From an uncultured Colwellia sp. (GTDB lineage: Bacteria; Pseudomonadota; Gammaproteobacteria; Enterobacterales; Alteromonadaceae), in contig CAJXQI010000002.1 of assembly GCA_913058395.1 (NCBI GenBank), positions 188,001 through 252,000 of the forward strand: 64,000 bases of DNA. The letters run 5' to 3'. The notes beneath the pieces were generated by a model, which saw nothing but the letters and a program-made list of their open reading frames with translations, was not told the DNA's origin and ran no database searches. The translations under genes were made by a program, and so were the position numbers. Below are positions 45,741-56,831 of the stretch, piece after piece (the first letter of the stretch is position 1; each line of letters begins with the position of its first letter).

Positions 45741-48700
45741 TTATTTAAATTTTAACTCGACTTGCTCATCACCCAGCAGGGTTTTCAAATCGTATAATAG
45801 CATGTCGCTTGGCGATACGCGCCACTGTACGCCCAATTCTAGCATACCTTGCGCTTCATCTCTTTGATAAAAAACGCGAATTGGGCAAATACCTTCTTTG
45901 TACGGTGTTAAAACTTCAGTAAACCGTTCAATAAAGTTATCCGAAAGTTTACTTTTATCAATCTGCAAATCAAGTGAAGCGACATAATTTTCACGGGCAT
46001 CTGCAATTGTCATGATATCTCGGGCGGTCATTGTAATACCCCCAGAGTAATCATCAAAGCTGACCTGTCCGCTACAGACTAAAATAGCATCAGAAACAAG
46101 CAATTCTGCAAATCTATCGTAGTCATCTGGAAATAAACGGATGTCCATTCGAGCACTTTTATCATCGAGTGTAACTAATGCCCAACGACGACCGCGTTTA
46201 TTAACTAAAACTCTTACCCCTAAAACCAAACCTACTGCCACGCTTGTTTTGTCTTTATTTGTCGGTTGTAAGCTAACGAGGCGGTTAGTAGCATACCGTT
46301 TAATTTCGTTTAAATAACGGTTAATCGGGTGCCCCGTTAAATATAGTCCTAAGGTTTCTTTTTCACCATCAAGCCACTGTTCTTCGGGCCACGCATTTAC
46401 TACTTTGAATGCCTGTCTATTGTCCGTTTGTTCGTCGTTAATCAGACCAAACAAGTCATTCTGACCTAAAGATTCAGCCTTAGCATGTTGCTCTGCCGCT
46501 TTAATTGCTTCAACTAAGGTTTCAAATAACGCAGCACGGTTTTTACCTTGCTCTAGCGTTGAACCAATTTGGTAATGAGGTCCCAGTGCATCCATAGCAC
46601 CAGATTTAATCAACTTTTCCAATATTCTTTTATTGGTTTTCTTTAAATCTAAACGGGCACAAAAATCGAATAAATCGGTAAATGGGCCACCGTTTTGGCG
46701 CGCGGCAATAATGGCCTCAATTGGCCCTTCACCGACACCTTTAACCGCGCCAATACCATAAACGATTTGATCATCATCATTGACCGTAAACTTGTATTGC
46801 CCAGCATTAACGTCAGGAGGTAATAAATCAATGCCCATATTGCTACATTCATCGACTAGGGTAACAATTTTTTCAGTGTTATCCATATCCGCTGACATTA
46901 CTGCAGCCATAAACGGTGCTGGAAAGTGCGTTTTCATCCATAGTGTTTGATATGACACTAACGCATAGGCAGCTGAGTGTGATTTATTGAAACCGTAGCC
47001 GGCAAATTTTTCTACTAAATCGAATATTTTCATGGCGAGTTCGCCATCAACGCCACGATTTATCGCACCAGCCTCAAAACCGGCACGCTGCTTAGCCATT
47101 TCTTCTGGTTTTTTCTTACCCATGGCACGGCGGAGCATATCTGCGCCACCAAGCGAGTAACCAGCAAGTACCTGAGCAATTTGCATAACTTGCTCTTGAT
47201 AAAGAATAATACCGTATGTTGGCTCTAGAATTGGTTTTAAATCAATATGTTGCCATGTTTCATCAGGGTAGCTGACAGCTTCTCGGCCATGCTTACGTTC
47301 AATGAAGTTATCAACCATGCCTGATTGCAAAGGGCCAGGTCTAAATAAGGCCACCAATGCGATAATATCTTCAAAGCAATCGGGCTTTAATTTAGCAATT
47401 AGTGACTTCATACCACTGGATTCGAGCTGAAATACCGCAGTTGTTTCTGATTTCAATAAGACTTTAAAGCTGGCTTTATCTTCCAAGTCTATCGCGGCAA
47501 TATTAATTGGCTCTTTGCCTTCCTTTAACAACTTAACATCAGCCATCTCAATGGCCCATTGCAAGATAGTTAAGGTACGTAAACCAAGGAAATCAAACTT
47601 GACCAACCCTGCGTCTTCTACGTCATTTTTATCAAATTGCGTAACCGGGTTGTTGCCTTCCTCATCACAATATAATGGTGCAAAATCCGTTATGGTTGTC
47701 GGCGAAATAACCACACCACCCGCATGTTTACCGGCGTTACGCGTTGTACCTTCTAAGATACGGCACATATCGATAAGATCTTTTACTTCACTATCTTGCG
47801 CGTAAACTTCAGGTAACTTGGGCTCTTCCTCGAAGGCTTTTGCTAAAGTCATGCCTGGTGTCGGGGGAATTAATTTTGATATGCGATCAACAAAGCCATA
47901 AGGATGACCTAGTACACGGCCAACATCTCGAATAACCGCTTTTGCGGCCATAGTACCAAAGGTAATAATTTGCGATACGGCATCACGGCCATATAACTCT
48001 GCAGTATGGTCAATTACCTCATCTCGTCTGTCCATACAAAAGTCGACATCGAAATCAGGCATTGAAACACGTTCAGGATTTAAGAAACGCTCAAACAGTA
48101 AATCATATTCTAGTGGGTCTAAATCGGTTATTTTTTGCGCGTAAGCCACTAATGATCCAGCACCTGAGCCACGGCCTGGCCCGACAGGAATATTGTTATC
48201 TTTACTCCACTGGATAAACTCCATAACGATCAAGAAGTAACCAGGGAACCCCATATTATTAATAACTTTAAGTTCAATGGCTAAACGTTCATCGTAAGGT
48301 TTACGTTTTTCAGCGAAGTCTGGCGCGTCTTTATCAAATAAAAACTCTAAACGCTCTTGTAAGCCTTCTTCCGACACCTTAACTAAGAAGTCTTCAATCG
48401 ATAAGCCTTCGGTTGGAAAGTCAGGTAAAACGTATTCACCTAGAGTAACGGTTACATTACATCGCTTGGCTATTTCTACGGAATTCTCTAGTGCTTCTGG
48501 AATATCGGAAAAAAGCTCCGACATTTCCTCTTCACTACGCAGGTACTGCTCTTTACTGTACTTTTTAGGGCGACGTTTGTCGTCTAAAGTGAAACCGTCA
48601 TGGATAGCTACCCTAATTTCATGCGCATCAAAGTCTTCTGGACTTAAAAACATCACTTCATTAGTGGCAACGAGTGGTAATTCGCAACGAGAGGCAAGTT

Positions 48701-49313
48701 CAACGGCTAAGTGCAGGTAATTTTCTTCATCACTACGGCCCGTACGGATCAATTCTAAGTAATAGCAATTAGGAAAATATTGCTGATAAAAACTTAGCAT
48801 TTCATCGACAATTTCTACATTGCCTTTTAGTAAAGCTTTACCAACATCCCCCTCTCGACCACCAGAAAGCAGAATTAGTCCATGTGCATGTTCAATTAAC
48901 CAGTTCTTATCTAATACCGCTTTACCTTGAATGTGACCGCGTAAATACGCTTTTGAGATCAGTTCGGTAATATTTTTATAACCAACATTATTTGTTGTTA
49001 ATATCACTAACCGAGATAATTCATCACCTAACTCATTACTTTTCACCCAAAAATCACAGCCAATAATAGGCTTAATACCTGCGCCATGTGCTGCATGGTA
49101 ATACTTAACTAAACCACACAAGTTGGTTTGATCGGTTAATGCCAGTGCCGGCATATTTAAATCTGCTGCTTTGGCAATTATTGGCTTAACTTTTTTTAAG
49201 CCATCACACATCGAGTAGTCACTATGAACTCTTAAGTGAATAAATTTGGGCTCGCTTGATGCTTCAACATCAGTAGTGTCAATTTCGGCAAGTGAATGGT
49301 CAGGTTCAGACAT
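45741..49313 (-). CDS. dnaE: DNA polymerase III subunit alpha
   Basis: 1190 residues (E. coli 1160). An acidic N-terminal extension of about 20 residues precedes the PHP domain ([14 protein letters not shown]). The polymerase palm has the catalytic pair D422/D424 in [17 protein letters not shown], with [14 protein letters not shown] upstream. The C-terminal region has the tandem HhH, an OB fold ([17 protein letters not shown]) and the tail that binds tau. It is the replicative polymerase, 8 nt after rnhB. Confidence 0.98.
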   Translation of the reverse strand: MSEPDHSLAEIDTTDVEASSEPKFIHLRVHSDYSMCDGLKKVKPIIAKAADLNMPALALTDQTNLCGLVKYYHAAHGAGIKPIIGCDFWVKSNELGDELSRLVILTTNNVGYKNITELISKAYLRGHIQGKAVLDKNWLIEHAHGLILLSGGREGDVGKALLKGNVEIVDEMLSFYQQYFPNCYYLELIRTGRSDEENYLHLAVELASRCELPLVATNEVMFLSPEDFDAHEIRVAIHDGFTLDDKRRPKKYSKEQYLRSEEEMSELFSDIPEALENSVEIAKRCNVTVTLGEYVLPDFPTEGLSIEDFLVKVSEEGLQERLEFLFDKDAPDFAEKRKPYDERLAIELKVINNMGFPGYFLIVMEFIQWSKDNNIPVGPGRGSGAGSLVAYAQKITDLDPLEYDLLFERFLNPERVSMPDFDVDFCMDRRDEVIDHTAELYGRDAVSQIITFGTMAAKAVIRDVGRVLGHPYGFVDRISKLIPPTPGMTLAKAFEEEPKLPEVYAQDSEVKDLIDMCRILEGTTRNAGKHAGGVVISPTTITDFAPLYCDEEGNNPVTQFDKNDVEDAGLVKFDFLGLRTLTILQWAIEMADVKLLKEGKEPINIAAIDLEDKASFKVLLKSETTAVFQLESSGMKSLIAKLKPDCFEDIIALVALFRPGPLQSGMVDNFIERKHGREAVSYPDETWQHIDLKPILEPTYGIILYQEQVMQIAQVLAGYSLGGADMLRRAMGKKKPEEMAKQRAGFEAGAINRGVDGELAMKIFDLVEKFAGYGFNKSHSAAYALVSYQTLWMKTHFPAPFMAAVMSADMDNTEKIVTLVDECSNMGIDLLPPDVNAGQYKFTVNDDDQIVYGIGAVKGVGEGPIEAIIAARQNGGPFTDLFDFCARLDLKKTNKRILEKLIKSGAMDALGPHYQIGSTLEQGKNRAALFETLVEAIKAAEQHAKAESLGQNDLFGLINDEQTDNRQAFKVVNAWPEEQWLDGEKETLGLYLTGHPINRYLNEIKRYATNRLVSLQPTNKDKTSVAVGLVLGVRVLVNKRGRRWALVTLDDKSARMDIRLFPDDYDRFAELLVSDAILVCSGQVSFDDYSGGITMTARDIMTIADARENYVASLDLQIDKSKLSDNFIERFTEVLTPYKEGICPIRVFYQRDEAQGMLELGVQWRVSPSDMLLYDLKTLLGDEQVELKFK

Positions 49314-49321
49314 TAATGGCT

Positions 49322-49972
49322 CTAATTTTTTTTATGATTGCTGGCTGAATTAGCAATAACATTTGCTACAGGTTTAAAACTTCGGCGGTAATTATCTAAA
49401 ACACCATGCTCAATGATTTTTTCTAAATGAGCTTTGGTGGGGTAACCTTTATGCTGGGCAAAGCCATATTCTGGGTGCAACTTATCTAAGGCAATCATTT
49501 CATCATCGCGTGCGACTTTAGCCAAAATAGATGCAGCACTAATTTCTGCAACTCTCGCATCACCTTTTACGACGCTTTGACTGGCAATATTACCGCCTTC
49601 TGCAGCAAATGTCGGACAACGGTTACCATCGACCAGTACATAGTCAGGTAAAACCTTTAAGCCAAGTACAGCACGTTGCATAGCAAGCATAGTTGCATGA
49701 AGAATATTTAAGGTGTCTATTTCTTCAGGGTTTGCTCGACCAATTGACCAAGCAATGGCATGCTGCTTGATTTCAACCGACAATAACTGTCTTTTCTTTT
49801 CGGAGAGTTTTTTTGAATCCATCAATCCCTCAATAGGATTTTCAGGGTCTAAAATTACTGCAGCAGTAACTACATCGCCAACTAATGGCCCGCGCCCTAC
49901 TTCATCGACACCAGCGATGCAATAAGCCACAGGGTATTCAAACGGTTCAAAACTTTTTTTTACAGCAGGCAT
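49322..49972 (-). CDS. rnhB: Ribonuclease HII
   Basis: 216 residues. It cuts RNA in RNA-DNA hybrids and at single ribonucleotides. The active-site [12 protein letters not shown] (D and E of the DEDD set) is near the N-terminus. The mid VDGN and the [16 protein letters not shown] block supply the remaining carboxylates, and the Tyr of [14 protein letters not shown] is the ribonucleotide-sensing residue. It sits between lpxB and dnaE as in E. coli. Confidence 0.97.
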   Translation of the reverse strand: MPAVKKSFEPFEYPVAYCIAGVDEVGRGPLVGDVVTAAVILDPENPIEGLMDSKKLSEKKRQLLSVEIKQHAIAWSIGRANPEEIDTLNILHATMLAMQRAVLGLKVLPDYVLVDGNRCPTFAAEGGNIASQSVVKGDARVAEISAASILAKVARDDEMIALDKLHPEYGFAQHKGYPTKAHLEKIIEHGVLDNYRRSFKPVANVIANSASNHKKN

Positions 49973-49990
49973 AATAATTCACGACCAATA

Positions 49991-51199
49991 TTATAATAAA
50001 TCAATGACGGCATTTGCCGCTTGTTTACTCGCATCTTGCTTAAGTGTTTGGTGAATAGTAGTAAAAGCCTGATTTAAGGCTGATTGATCTTGGTACAAAC
50101 GCTCTTCCACTAAGGGGATAATATTATCTACTGTGACTTGCCCCTGCAGTAACTCAGGTACAAGTGATTTATTAGCAAGTAAATTAGGTAAAGAGAACCA
50201 CTTCAATTTCACAAAACCTTTGAACATATGGTAAGTCAGCGGGTTAAATTTATAACAAATCACCATAGGGCGTTTCACCAGTGCAGCTTCTAATGTCACT
50301 GTGCCTGATGCCGTTAACAAACAATCACTTGCCGCCATTACTTTTTGCGTTTCGCCAATAATAATATTGACCGTAATCTCAGGAGCAAATTTTTTATGCA
50401 GCTCTTTAAATTGCTCAGCGCGTTTTTCACTGATCATAGGAACAGCAAACAGTAACTCTTTAATATGCTCAGGCTTATTTAATAATAACTTTTTAGCGGT
50501 TAATAAAAATGGTTCAACTAATCGAGATAATTCGCCACCTCGACTACCCGGCATTAATGCAAGAATTGTTGCCGACTCAGACAAGCCAAGTGAATTTCGT
50601 GCAGCAGCTTTATCAGAGATCATAGGAATATCATCTGCTAACGAATGCCCAACAAAGGTACAAGGCACCTGATGTTTATCATAGAATGCTTTTTCAAAAG
50701 GCAACAATGACAAAACCATATTGGTTGCTTTAGCAATTTTAAAAACGCGCTTCTCACGCCATGCCCATACTGACGGACTAACATAGTGAACGGTTTTAAT
50801 GTTCTGTGCTTTTAGTTTTTCTTCTAGGGTAATATTGAAATCTGGTGCGTCAATACCAATAAAAACATTTGGTTTGTTCGCTGAGAAGTAGTCGGTCAGT
50901 GATTTGCGAATATGAAGCAATCGGCGTAGTCGCCCTAGCACTTCAAAAACCCCCATCACAGACAACTCATCCATATCGAATAAGCTATTAAAACCCAACG
51001 CTTGCATTTTTGGTCCACCAATACCAATAAACTCGGCTTGTGGATAGGAATTAAGCAATTGCTGCATCAGGCCTGCACCCAATGTATCACCTGAGTGTTC
51101 GCCAACAACTATGGCAAAAGTTGGCTTGTCGCTATTATTTTCTTGGCTTACTAATATTTCACTTTCAGATATCAACGTAGAATTCTCTTTTGCTGGCAT
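49991..51199 (-). CDS. lpxB: Lipid-A-disaccharide synthase
   Basis: 402 residues, with an N-terminal extension of about 25 residues before FAIVVGEHSGDTLGAGL compared with E. coli (382 aa). This GT-B glycosyltransferase joins lipid X and UDP-diacylglucosamine to form lipid A disaccharide. It shows FIGIGGPKMQALG, VFIGIDAPDFN, HYVSPSVWAWREKR, FVGHSLADDIP, LALMPGSRGGE and ASGTVTLEAALVKRPMVICYK. It starts 4 nt after lpxA ends. Confidence 0.97.
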   Translation of the reverse strand: MPAKENSTLISESEILVSQENNSDKPTFAIVVGEHSGDTLGAGLMQQLLNSYPQAEFIGIGGPKMQALGFNSLFDMDELSVMGVFEVLGRLRRLLHIRKSLTDYFSANKPNVFIGIDAPDFNITLEEKLKAQNIKTVHYVSPSVWAWREKRVFKIAKATNMVLSLLPFEKAFYDKHQVPCTFVGHSLADDIPMISDKAAARNSLGLSESATILALMPGSRGGELSRLVEPFLLTAKKLLLNKPEHIKELLFAVPMISEKRAEQFKELHKKFAPEITVNIIIGETQKVMAASDCLLTASGTVTLEAALVKRPMVICYKFNPLTYHMFKGFVKLKWFSLPNLLANKSLVPELLQGQVTVDNIIPLVEERLYQDQSALNQAFTTIHQTLKQDASKQAANAVIDLL

Positions 51200-51203
51200 A
51201 ATA

Positions 51204-51986
51204 TTAGCGAATAATGCCGCGACTAGAGTTTTTAATAAAGTTAGTAAAAACCGTTAACTCAGGCATTTTATGATTAGTTTCATCAATTTTAGCTAATGCT
51301 TCGTCAACTGTTAAGCCTTGACGATAAACAGATTTATAAGCACGTTTAATATGCAAGATTACGTTTTTATCAAAACCTCGACGTTTCAAACCTTCACTAT
51401 TCAAACCAAAAGGTTTAGCCGGTTGCCCAGAGGCCATCACATAAGGAGGAATATCTTTTAATATTAGGGAATTAGCACCAACAAAGCTATGATCGCCAAT
51501 ATGACAAAATTGATGAACGCCTGTCATGCCACCAATAATCGCATGATTGCCGACGTGAACATGACCGGCAATGGACGCACCATTAGCCATGATACAATTG
51601 CTACCAATCATACAATCGTGTGCAATGTGCGTATAAGCCATAAATAAATTATTACTGCCAATTTGCGTTAGGCTTTGGTCTTGAATTGTGCCGCGATGAA
51701 CCGTGCAATATTCTCGAAAAGTATTATTATCTCCGATCACCAATTCAGTTGGTTCACCGGCATATTTCAAATCTTGGCCATCTTCACCAATTGAAGCAAA
51801 TTGGAAAATACGATTGCCTTTGCCCATTTTTGTTGGACCATTGATAACAACATGTGAGCTAATTTCGCAATCATCACCAATAACTACATTTGCCGCAACA
51901 TAGGTCCAAGGGCCAATTTTAACATTAGCGCCAATGATAGCGCCATCTTCAATTATCGCTTGCGGGTGAATCAATGAATCAGCCAT
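51204..51986 (-). CDS. lpxA: UDP-N-acetylglucosamine acyltransferase
   Basis: 260 residues from the ATG at 51986, one base after the fabZ stop codon; an upstream in-frame start would only re-read fabZ. It is a left-handed beta-helix of hexapeptide repeats (IIGANVKIGPW and so on) with a C-terminal helical domain. The catalytic histidine is H123 in YTHIAHDC (E. coli H125). It adds the first 3-hydroxyacyl chain of lipid A. Confidence 0.97.
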   Translation of the reverse strand: MADSLIHPQAIIEDGAIIGANVKIGPWTYVAANVVIGDDCEISSHVVINGPTKMGKGNRIFQFASIGEDGQDLKYAGEPTELVIGDNNTFREYCTVHRGTIQDQSLTQIGSNNLFMAYTHIAHDCMIGSNCIMANGASIAGHVHVGNHAIIGGMTGVHQFCHIGDHSFVGANSLILKDIPPYVMASGQPAKPFGLNSEGLKRRGFDKNVILHIKRAYKSVYRQGLTVDEALAKIDETNHKMPELTVFTNFIKNSSRGIIR

Positions 51987-51987
51987 A

Positions 51988-52440
51988 TTATAATGCTCGT
52001 CTTGCACACATAAGATCAGCTGAGCAGACAACTTTACCGTCAACTCGTGCTTCACCATAAAACTTCCACATACCACGGCGCTCTTTAACAAACTCTAAAT
52101 GCAGATGCATTGTGTCACCAGGATGTACCGGTTTTTTAAATTTAGCTTTATCGATTGAAGCAAATAAAAACAGCTCTCCTTCATTTTTATCTTCAACTGA
52201 TTTAAAACCAAGAATACCACTTGCTTGTGCAAGTGCTTCAAGAATCAAAACACCAGGGAATATAGAGTAACTAGGGAAGTGCCCCATAAATGCTGGTTCA
52301 TTAACCGTAACATTCTTTATTGCATGAATAGACTTACCTGGTGTGTAATCAAGTACACGATCCACCAATAAAAAAGGGTAGCGATGTGGGATAAGTGTTT
52401 TTATTTCTTCTACATCAATAATGTTTTTTTGCGCTTCCAA
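51988..52440 (-). CDS. fabZ: 3-hydroxyacyl-[acyl-carrier-protein] dehydratase
   Basis: 150 residues from a TTG start preceded by AAGGAA at 7 nt. Hot-dog fold with active-site H54 ([14 protein letters not shown]) and E68 (LILEALAQ). It removes water from beta-hydroxyacyl-ACP in fatty-acid elongation. Its setting between two lipid A acyltransferases that use the same hydroxyacyl-ACP pool is the usual competition pair. Confidence 0.97.
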   Translation of the reverse strand: MEAQKNIIDVEEIKTLIPHRYPFLLVDRVLDYTPGKSIHAIKNVTVNEPAFMGHFPSYSIFPGVLILEALAQASGILGFKSVEDKNEGELFLFASIDKAKFKKPVHPGDTMHLHLEFVKERRGMWKFYGEARVDGKVVCSADLMCARRAL

Positions 52441-52480
52441 GATTTATTCCTTAATTTTCATAACGATAATGACAAGTTAC

Positions 52481-53506
52481 TTAATCTTTATCGGTTGTCA
52501 TTTCTTTTTCTACATTAGCCACACGCTTAGTTAATGCTTCTAATTTTCGAATGCGAGCGTTGTTCTTATGCCATTCTTTATTTGGCTGACAAGGCATTCC
52601 AGATGAATAGACACCTGGTTTATTCATTGACTTAGTAACCATAGTCATACCGGTGAATACACAACCATCACCTATTTCAATATGTCCGTTAATGCCAACT
52701 AGGCCAGCAATAATACAATTTTTTCCGATAGTCGTACTACCAGCAATAACACTACATGCCGCAATAGCGGTATTTTCGCCGATTTCAACGTTGTGGGCAA
52801 TCTGTATTTGGTTATCGAGTATCACCCCAGCTTTGATAATAGTATTTTCTAAAGCGCCTCTATCAATTGTCGTGCTAGCGCCAATTTCAACATTATTACC
52901 AATAATGACTGTACCGAGCTGAGGAATTTTTACCCATTTACCTTTATCATTTGCATAACCGAAACCATCTGCTCCGATAACCGTATTTGCATGTACTGAA
53001 CAATTTATACCAATTTCAACACAATGGTAGATACTAACATTTGACCAAACTATTGTGTTGGTGCCAATTTTTGCCCCTATGCCTATAAAAGAGCCCGCAC
53101 CAATACTGACATTATCGCCAATAACTACACCAGCTTCGATTACTACATTAGCGGCTATCGTAACATTTTCACCTAAAGTAACACTCTCATCAATAATTAC
53201 CGAAGCATGAATAGAGCTTGCTGGCTTAGGTGTTGTATCTAGTAACTGTGCAACTAACGCATAACCCATGTATGGATTATCCATAACTAAAGCATTGGTA
53301 TGGCAATTTTCAAGCTCTTTACTAGAAATGATAACAGCGCTAGCACTTGTCGTGGTAAGTTGATCACTATATTTACTATTTGCTAAAAAAGCTATTTGAC
53401 CAATTTGAGCAGTATTTAAAGTCGCAATACTTTCTATTTCGCATTGCCCATCGCCGTGGACAATAGCACCTATTTTATTTGCGATTTCTGCGAGTTTATA
53501 ACTCAT
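52481..53506 (-). CDS. lpxD: UDP-3-O-acylglucosamine N-acyltransferase
   Basis: 341 residues (E. coli 341). An N-terminal uridine-binding domain (about 1-100) is followed by a hexapeptide-repeat beta-helix. The catalytic histidine is H238 in QIQIAHNVEIG (E. coli H239), with the DGFGYANDKGKWVKIPQLG loop before it. It adds the N-linked acyl chain, the third step of lipid A synthesis. A large perfect hairpin lies between skp and this gene. Confidence 0.97.
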   Translation of the reverse strand: MSYKLAEIANKIGAIVHGDGQCEIESIATLNTAQIGQIAFLANSKYSDQLTTTSASAVIISSKELENCHTNALVMDNPYMGYALVAQLLDTTPKPASSIHASVIIDESVTLGENVTIAANVVIEAGVVIGDNVSIGAGSFIGIGAKIGTNTIVWSNVSIYHCVEIGINCSVHANTVIGADGFGYANDKGKWVKIPQLGTVIIGNNVEIGASTTIDRGALENTIIKAGVILDNQIQIAHNVEIGENTAIAACSVIAGSTTIGKNCIIAGLVGINGHIEIGDGCVFTGMTMVTKSMNKPGVYSSGMPCQPNKEWHKNNARIRKLEALTKRVANVEKEMTTDKD

Positions 53507-53582
53507 AAATAGTAACTTCTTGTTAAGTCTAATCTACAGCATAGATTGAAAGGTGAACGTTTACCATCAAAGGGCTAAACGC

Positions 53583-53613
53583 AATATTCCGAATCAAAGT
53601 GATTCGGAATATT
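53583..53613 (-). promoter_or_regulatory. Perfect 14-bp hairpin between skp and lpxD
   Basis: Arms at 53583-53596 and 53600-53613 with a 3-nt loop. On the minus strand it is followed by TTGCGTTTAG, not a clear T-run. It may be a partial terminator or an mRNA-stabilising or processing element. Confidence 0.6.
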
Positions 53614-53672
53614 AAAATAAGGTAGCAAAGGAGGTAAAATTTAATTTACTCCATCAAATAAGAAAAGAAGAA

Positions 53673-54191
53673 CTAATTTAGTTTACTAACTTGCTTTACT
53701 ACTTCAGCTGTAATTGTGCTATCAGGCTTAGAGTAAACAACAGCACTTTGTTCAAGTACTAAGTCATAATCACCTTTAGCGGCAATATTATCAATTGCTT
53801 GACGTACTAAAGCGACAATTTTGTTTTGCTCTTCATTTTTTCGAACACCAGTTTTTTGTTGAAACGCTTTACCTTTAACTTGGTAGTCTTGAAAAAGAGT
53901 ACCAATTTTCGCGTCTAAATCTTCAATTTCCTTCGCACTCATTAAAGAGCCATCACGCTTCTTTTTTTCTTGTTGATATTTAATATCTTGTTCTAACTGA
54001 GCAAGTACCGCTTTATCATCTTTAAACTCTTCTTCCAAGCTTTTCATAACTGCGGCAGTTTGAGGTATTTTACCCATGACTTCTTGAAAATTTACTACAG
54101 CTATTTTTTGATCTGCAGCCATTGCTGAACTTGCTAATAAAAAGCCTGAAGCCGCAGTCGTCATTACGATAGATTTAATCAATTTATTCAA
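53673..54191 (-). CDS. skp: Periplasmic chaperone Skp/OmpH
   Basis: 172 residues from a TTG start with GGAG 7 nt upstream. The signal peptide is cut after SSAMA (residue 25). The mature protein has the short beta body and long charged coiled-coil tentacles (about 50-130, with repeated EEEFKDDKAVLAQLEQDI-type helices) of the jellyfish-like trimer. It holds unfolded outer-membrane proteins in the periplasm for delivery to BamA, which is encoded just upstream. Confidence 0.94.
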   Translation of the reverse strand: MNKLIKSIVMTTAASGFLLASSAMAADQKIAVVNFQEVMGKIPQTAAVMKSLEEEFKDDKAVLAQLEQDIKYQQEKKKRDGSLMSAKEIEDLDAKIGTLFQDYQVKGKAFQQKTGVRKNEEQNKIVALVRQAIDNIAAKGDYDLVLEQSAVVYSKPDSTITAEVVKQVSKLN

Positions 54192-54332
54192 TTTCTACTC
54201 CTGAAATATTTTCCAATATTTTCTATATTATTTTATTATGCGGTAGTTATACCGTTTCAAGTTACTTGGTTCAAGCCCAAAACGAAAAAGGTCGTCATTT
54301 TCGCTATTTATAGGGCTCTTACTCAATTTTAT

Positions 54333-56804
54333 TTAGAATGTTTGACCAATATTGAAGCTAAAGAACTTAGTATCATCACCCTCTTCTTCTTTAAGAGTCT
54401 TAGCAAAGCTAAATATCATCGGTCCCATAGGAGATAACCATTGAACAGAAATACCTGCGGATGCACGGTAACGACCAACATCAGAATAATCAGCTATTTT
54501 ATCAAATTCAACTTGTGCCAAATCTTCGAAATCACTTAAGCGAAACTCAGTATCCCAAACATTCCCCGCGTCAATAAAGAAACTGCTACGTACGCTATTA
54601 GCATAACCTTCATCTAAAAATGGTGTTGGTACAATAAGTTCTACGCCTGCGATAGCAATGGCATTACCGCCAACTGAACGAGTAGATGTTTGTATATAAT
54701 CGTGATCAGGTCCTAAACAGCAACCACTACTACCACCAAAAGGATCAGGAGATCCTATTTGTGTAGGACGTCTATATATCGCACGAGGACCAACAATATT
54801 CGATTCAAATCCTCTCAGGGTACCTGATCCCCCCGCTCTAAAGTTTTCCCAGAATGGTAATATTTGGTCATTACCATCAACTTTGCCATAGCCATTACCA
54901 TAGCCAAGTTGGAACTTAGTAAGTACAGTCCATCGTTGATCTTGAGTCAATGGAAAATACCATTTAGTATCTAAGTTAATTTTAAAGTAATTTACATCAG
55001 AATTAGGCGTGGTCATTTTATACGACAAACTTTGCTGAGAGCCATCGGTAGGAAATGTTCCTCGGTTTAATGTCGAACGTGAAATTGAGGCACTAAGATC
55101 AAAGTTTTCAAACTCTAAACCACCATCTGGATCATTAGGATCAGAATACAGTTCATAGAATTTTTGAATTTGCTCGTAAGTTTCTAAACGAGTAATACCA
55201 TTACTTTTATATCCAATACCGAAATTTAAACGAACATATTCATTAATCGGAAAACCTAAAGTCATGCCAACACCGTAGGTTTTATTATTATATTCAACTA
55301 AATTGGCATTTCCCGCATCGAACTCCTGATAAAAAACATTCCCACCAAGTGAAACACCATCAACAGTAAAATAGGGATCCGTGTAAGAAATACTTGCGCT
55401 TTTAGAATAGCTTGACGTGTTAATATTAAAACCTAAGCGATTACCGGTACCCAAAAAGTTATTTTGTTGAATACCCGCATTCAAACTTAATTGTGTAGTT
55501 GAGCCATAACCAATACCAGCAGTAAATGAACCCGAAGGTTGCTCTTTTACTTCAAAGTCGATATCAACAAGGTCATCTTCACCAGGTAACTGGTTGGTTT
55601 CAAACTCAACTGTTTCCATATACGGTAAGCGTTGTAACCAAGCTTTTGAACCTTCAATCAAATTATTTGAAAGCCAAGCTCCTTCCATTTGACGCATTTC
55701 TCGACGTAAAACATGCTCCGCAGTTACATGATTACCTTTAAAATTAATACGATTAACGTAAACACGCTTACCTGGATCAACAGACAATATAAGTTTAACG
55801 GTTTTATCTTCTTCATTGATTTCAGGGATGGTAACAACTTTTGGGTATGCATAGCCATAACGTCCCAAAAACTTGCTGATTAACTCTTCTGTATAAGTAA
55901 CAAGTGCACCGTTATAAAGTTCTTCTGTTCTAATCGGGGTGATAGCACGTATAGTTTCTTCAAAGCCCGCCATATCACCAATAAAGTCAACTTCATTAAC
56001 AGTGTAAACTTCCCCTTCGGTAACATTTAGAGAGATATAAACCGCTTTTTTATCCGGCGTCATCGACACTTGTGTGGAATCAACTTTATATTGCAAGTAA
56101 CCACGATCAAGATAATGACTCTTAATCGTTTCCATATCCCCTTGAAGTGTTTGCTTTTGATAGCGATCTTGCGCCATAAAGTCCCACCAAGGTGAATCAT
56201 AAGTTAACTCTATTCTTTCAAGAAGCTCAGCGTCAGAAAATTTCTCATTACCTACAATATTAATTTGCTCAATGGCAGCCGCATCACCTTCTTCAAAAGT
56301 GAAGCTAATTTTAACGCGATTACGCGGTAAATGGGTGACGTCTGCTTTTACATTGGCATTATATTTACCGACACTGTGATAAAAGTCTTCTAGTCCGACT
56401 TCAATGCCGGAAATAACTGTCATATCTAATGTTTCACCAACACGGATATCACTACCATCAAGACTTTCGGTTAATTGTTCTTCTTTTAAATCATTATTAC
56501 CATCAAAAGTAATAGCACTAATGGTCGCTCTTTCGCGAACGCGATAAATAACGGTATTGCCATCTCGTGAAACCGCAACATCACTAAAATGGCCCGATTT
56601 ATATAGTGCTTTAATTGATTGGGATACTCGAAATTCGTTTAAGTTATCACCAACATTAAATGGAATATGTGTTAAGGCTGCACCTAGCGCAACTCGCTGT
56701 AAACCTTTAACTTCGATGTCTTCTACTTGAAAATCATCGGCCGCTTGTACCGAAGTTCCCAAACTACCTAATAATACCGCCAGGGCAATTTTTTTAATAA
56801 TCAT
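54333..56804 (-). CDS. bamA: Outer-membrane protein assembly factor BamA
   Basis: 823 residues. The signal peptide is cut after SVQA (residue 21). Five POTRA domains fill about 22-420 (starting FQVEDIEVKGLQRV), followed by a 16-strand Omp85 barrel ending in FFSFNIGQTF with the C-terminal phenylalanine. The barrel contains the conserved GGSGTLRGFESN loop-6 motif (family VRGF/Y). It inserts beta-barrel proteins into the outer membrane. An extracellular CC pair occurs in the loop near DPFGGSSGCCLGPDHD. Confidence 0.97.
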   Translation of the reverse strand: MIIKKIALAVLLGSLGTSVQAADDFQVEDIEVKGLQRVALGAALTHIPFNVGDNLNEFRVSQSIKALYKSGHFSDVAVSRDGNTVIYRVRERATISAITFDGNNDLKEEQLTESLDGSDIRVGETLDMTVISGIEVGLEDFYHSVGKYNANVKADVTHLPRNRVKISFTFEEGDAAAIEQINIVGNEKFSDAELLERIELTYDSPWWDFMAQDRYQKQTLQGDMETIKSHYLDRGYLQYKVDSTQVSMTPDKKAVYISLNVTEGEVYTVNEVDFIGDMAGFEETIRAITPIRTEELYNGALVTYTEELISKFLGRYGYAYPKVVTIPEINEEDKTVKLILSVDPGKRVYVNRINFKGNHVTAEHVLRREMRQMEGAWLSNNLIEGSKAWLQRLPYMETVEFETNQLPGEDDLVDIDFEVKEQPSGSFTAGIGYGSTTQLSLNAGIQQNNFLGTGNRLGFNINTSSYSKSASISYTDPYFTVDGVSLGGNVFYQEFDAGNANLVEYNNKTYGVGMTLGFPINEYVRLNFGIGYKSNGITRLETYEQIQKFYELYSDPNDPDGGLEFENFDLSASISRSTLNRGTFPTDGSQQSLSYKMTTPNSDVNYFKINLDTKWYFPLTQDQRWTVLTKFQLGYGNGYGKVDGNDQILPFWENFRAGGSGTLRGFESNIVGPRAIYRRPTQIGSPDPFGGSSGCCLGPDHDYIQTSTRSVGGNAIAIAGVELIVPTPFLDEGYANSVRSSFFIDAGNVWDTEFRLSDFEDLAQVEFDKIADYSDVGRYRASAGISVQWLSPMGPMIFSFAKTLKEEEGDDTKFFSFNIGQTF

Positions 56805-56831
56805 ATAATATTAACTTTATACTTCTTTTAG

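Noticed and set aside
51987-52091. 35-residue N-terminal extension of LpxA
   Set aside because: It overlaps fabZ and is absent from the family; ATG 51986 gives the standard 260 residues.
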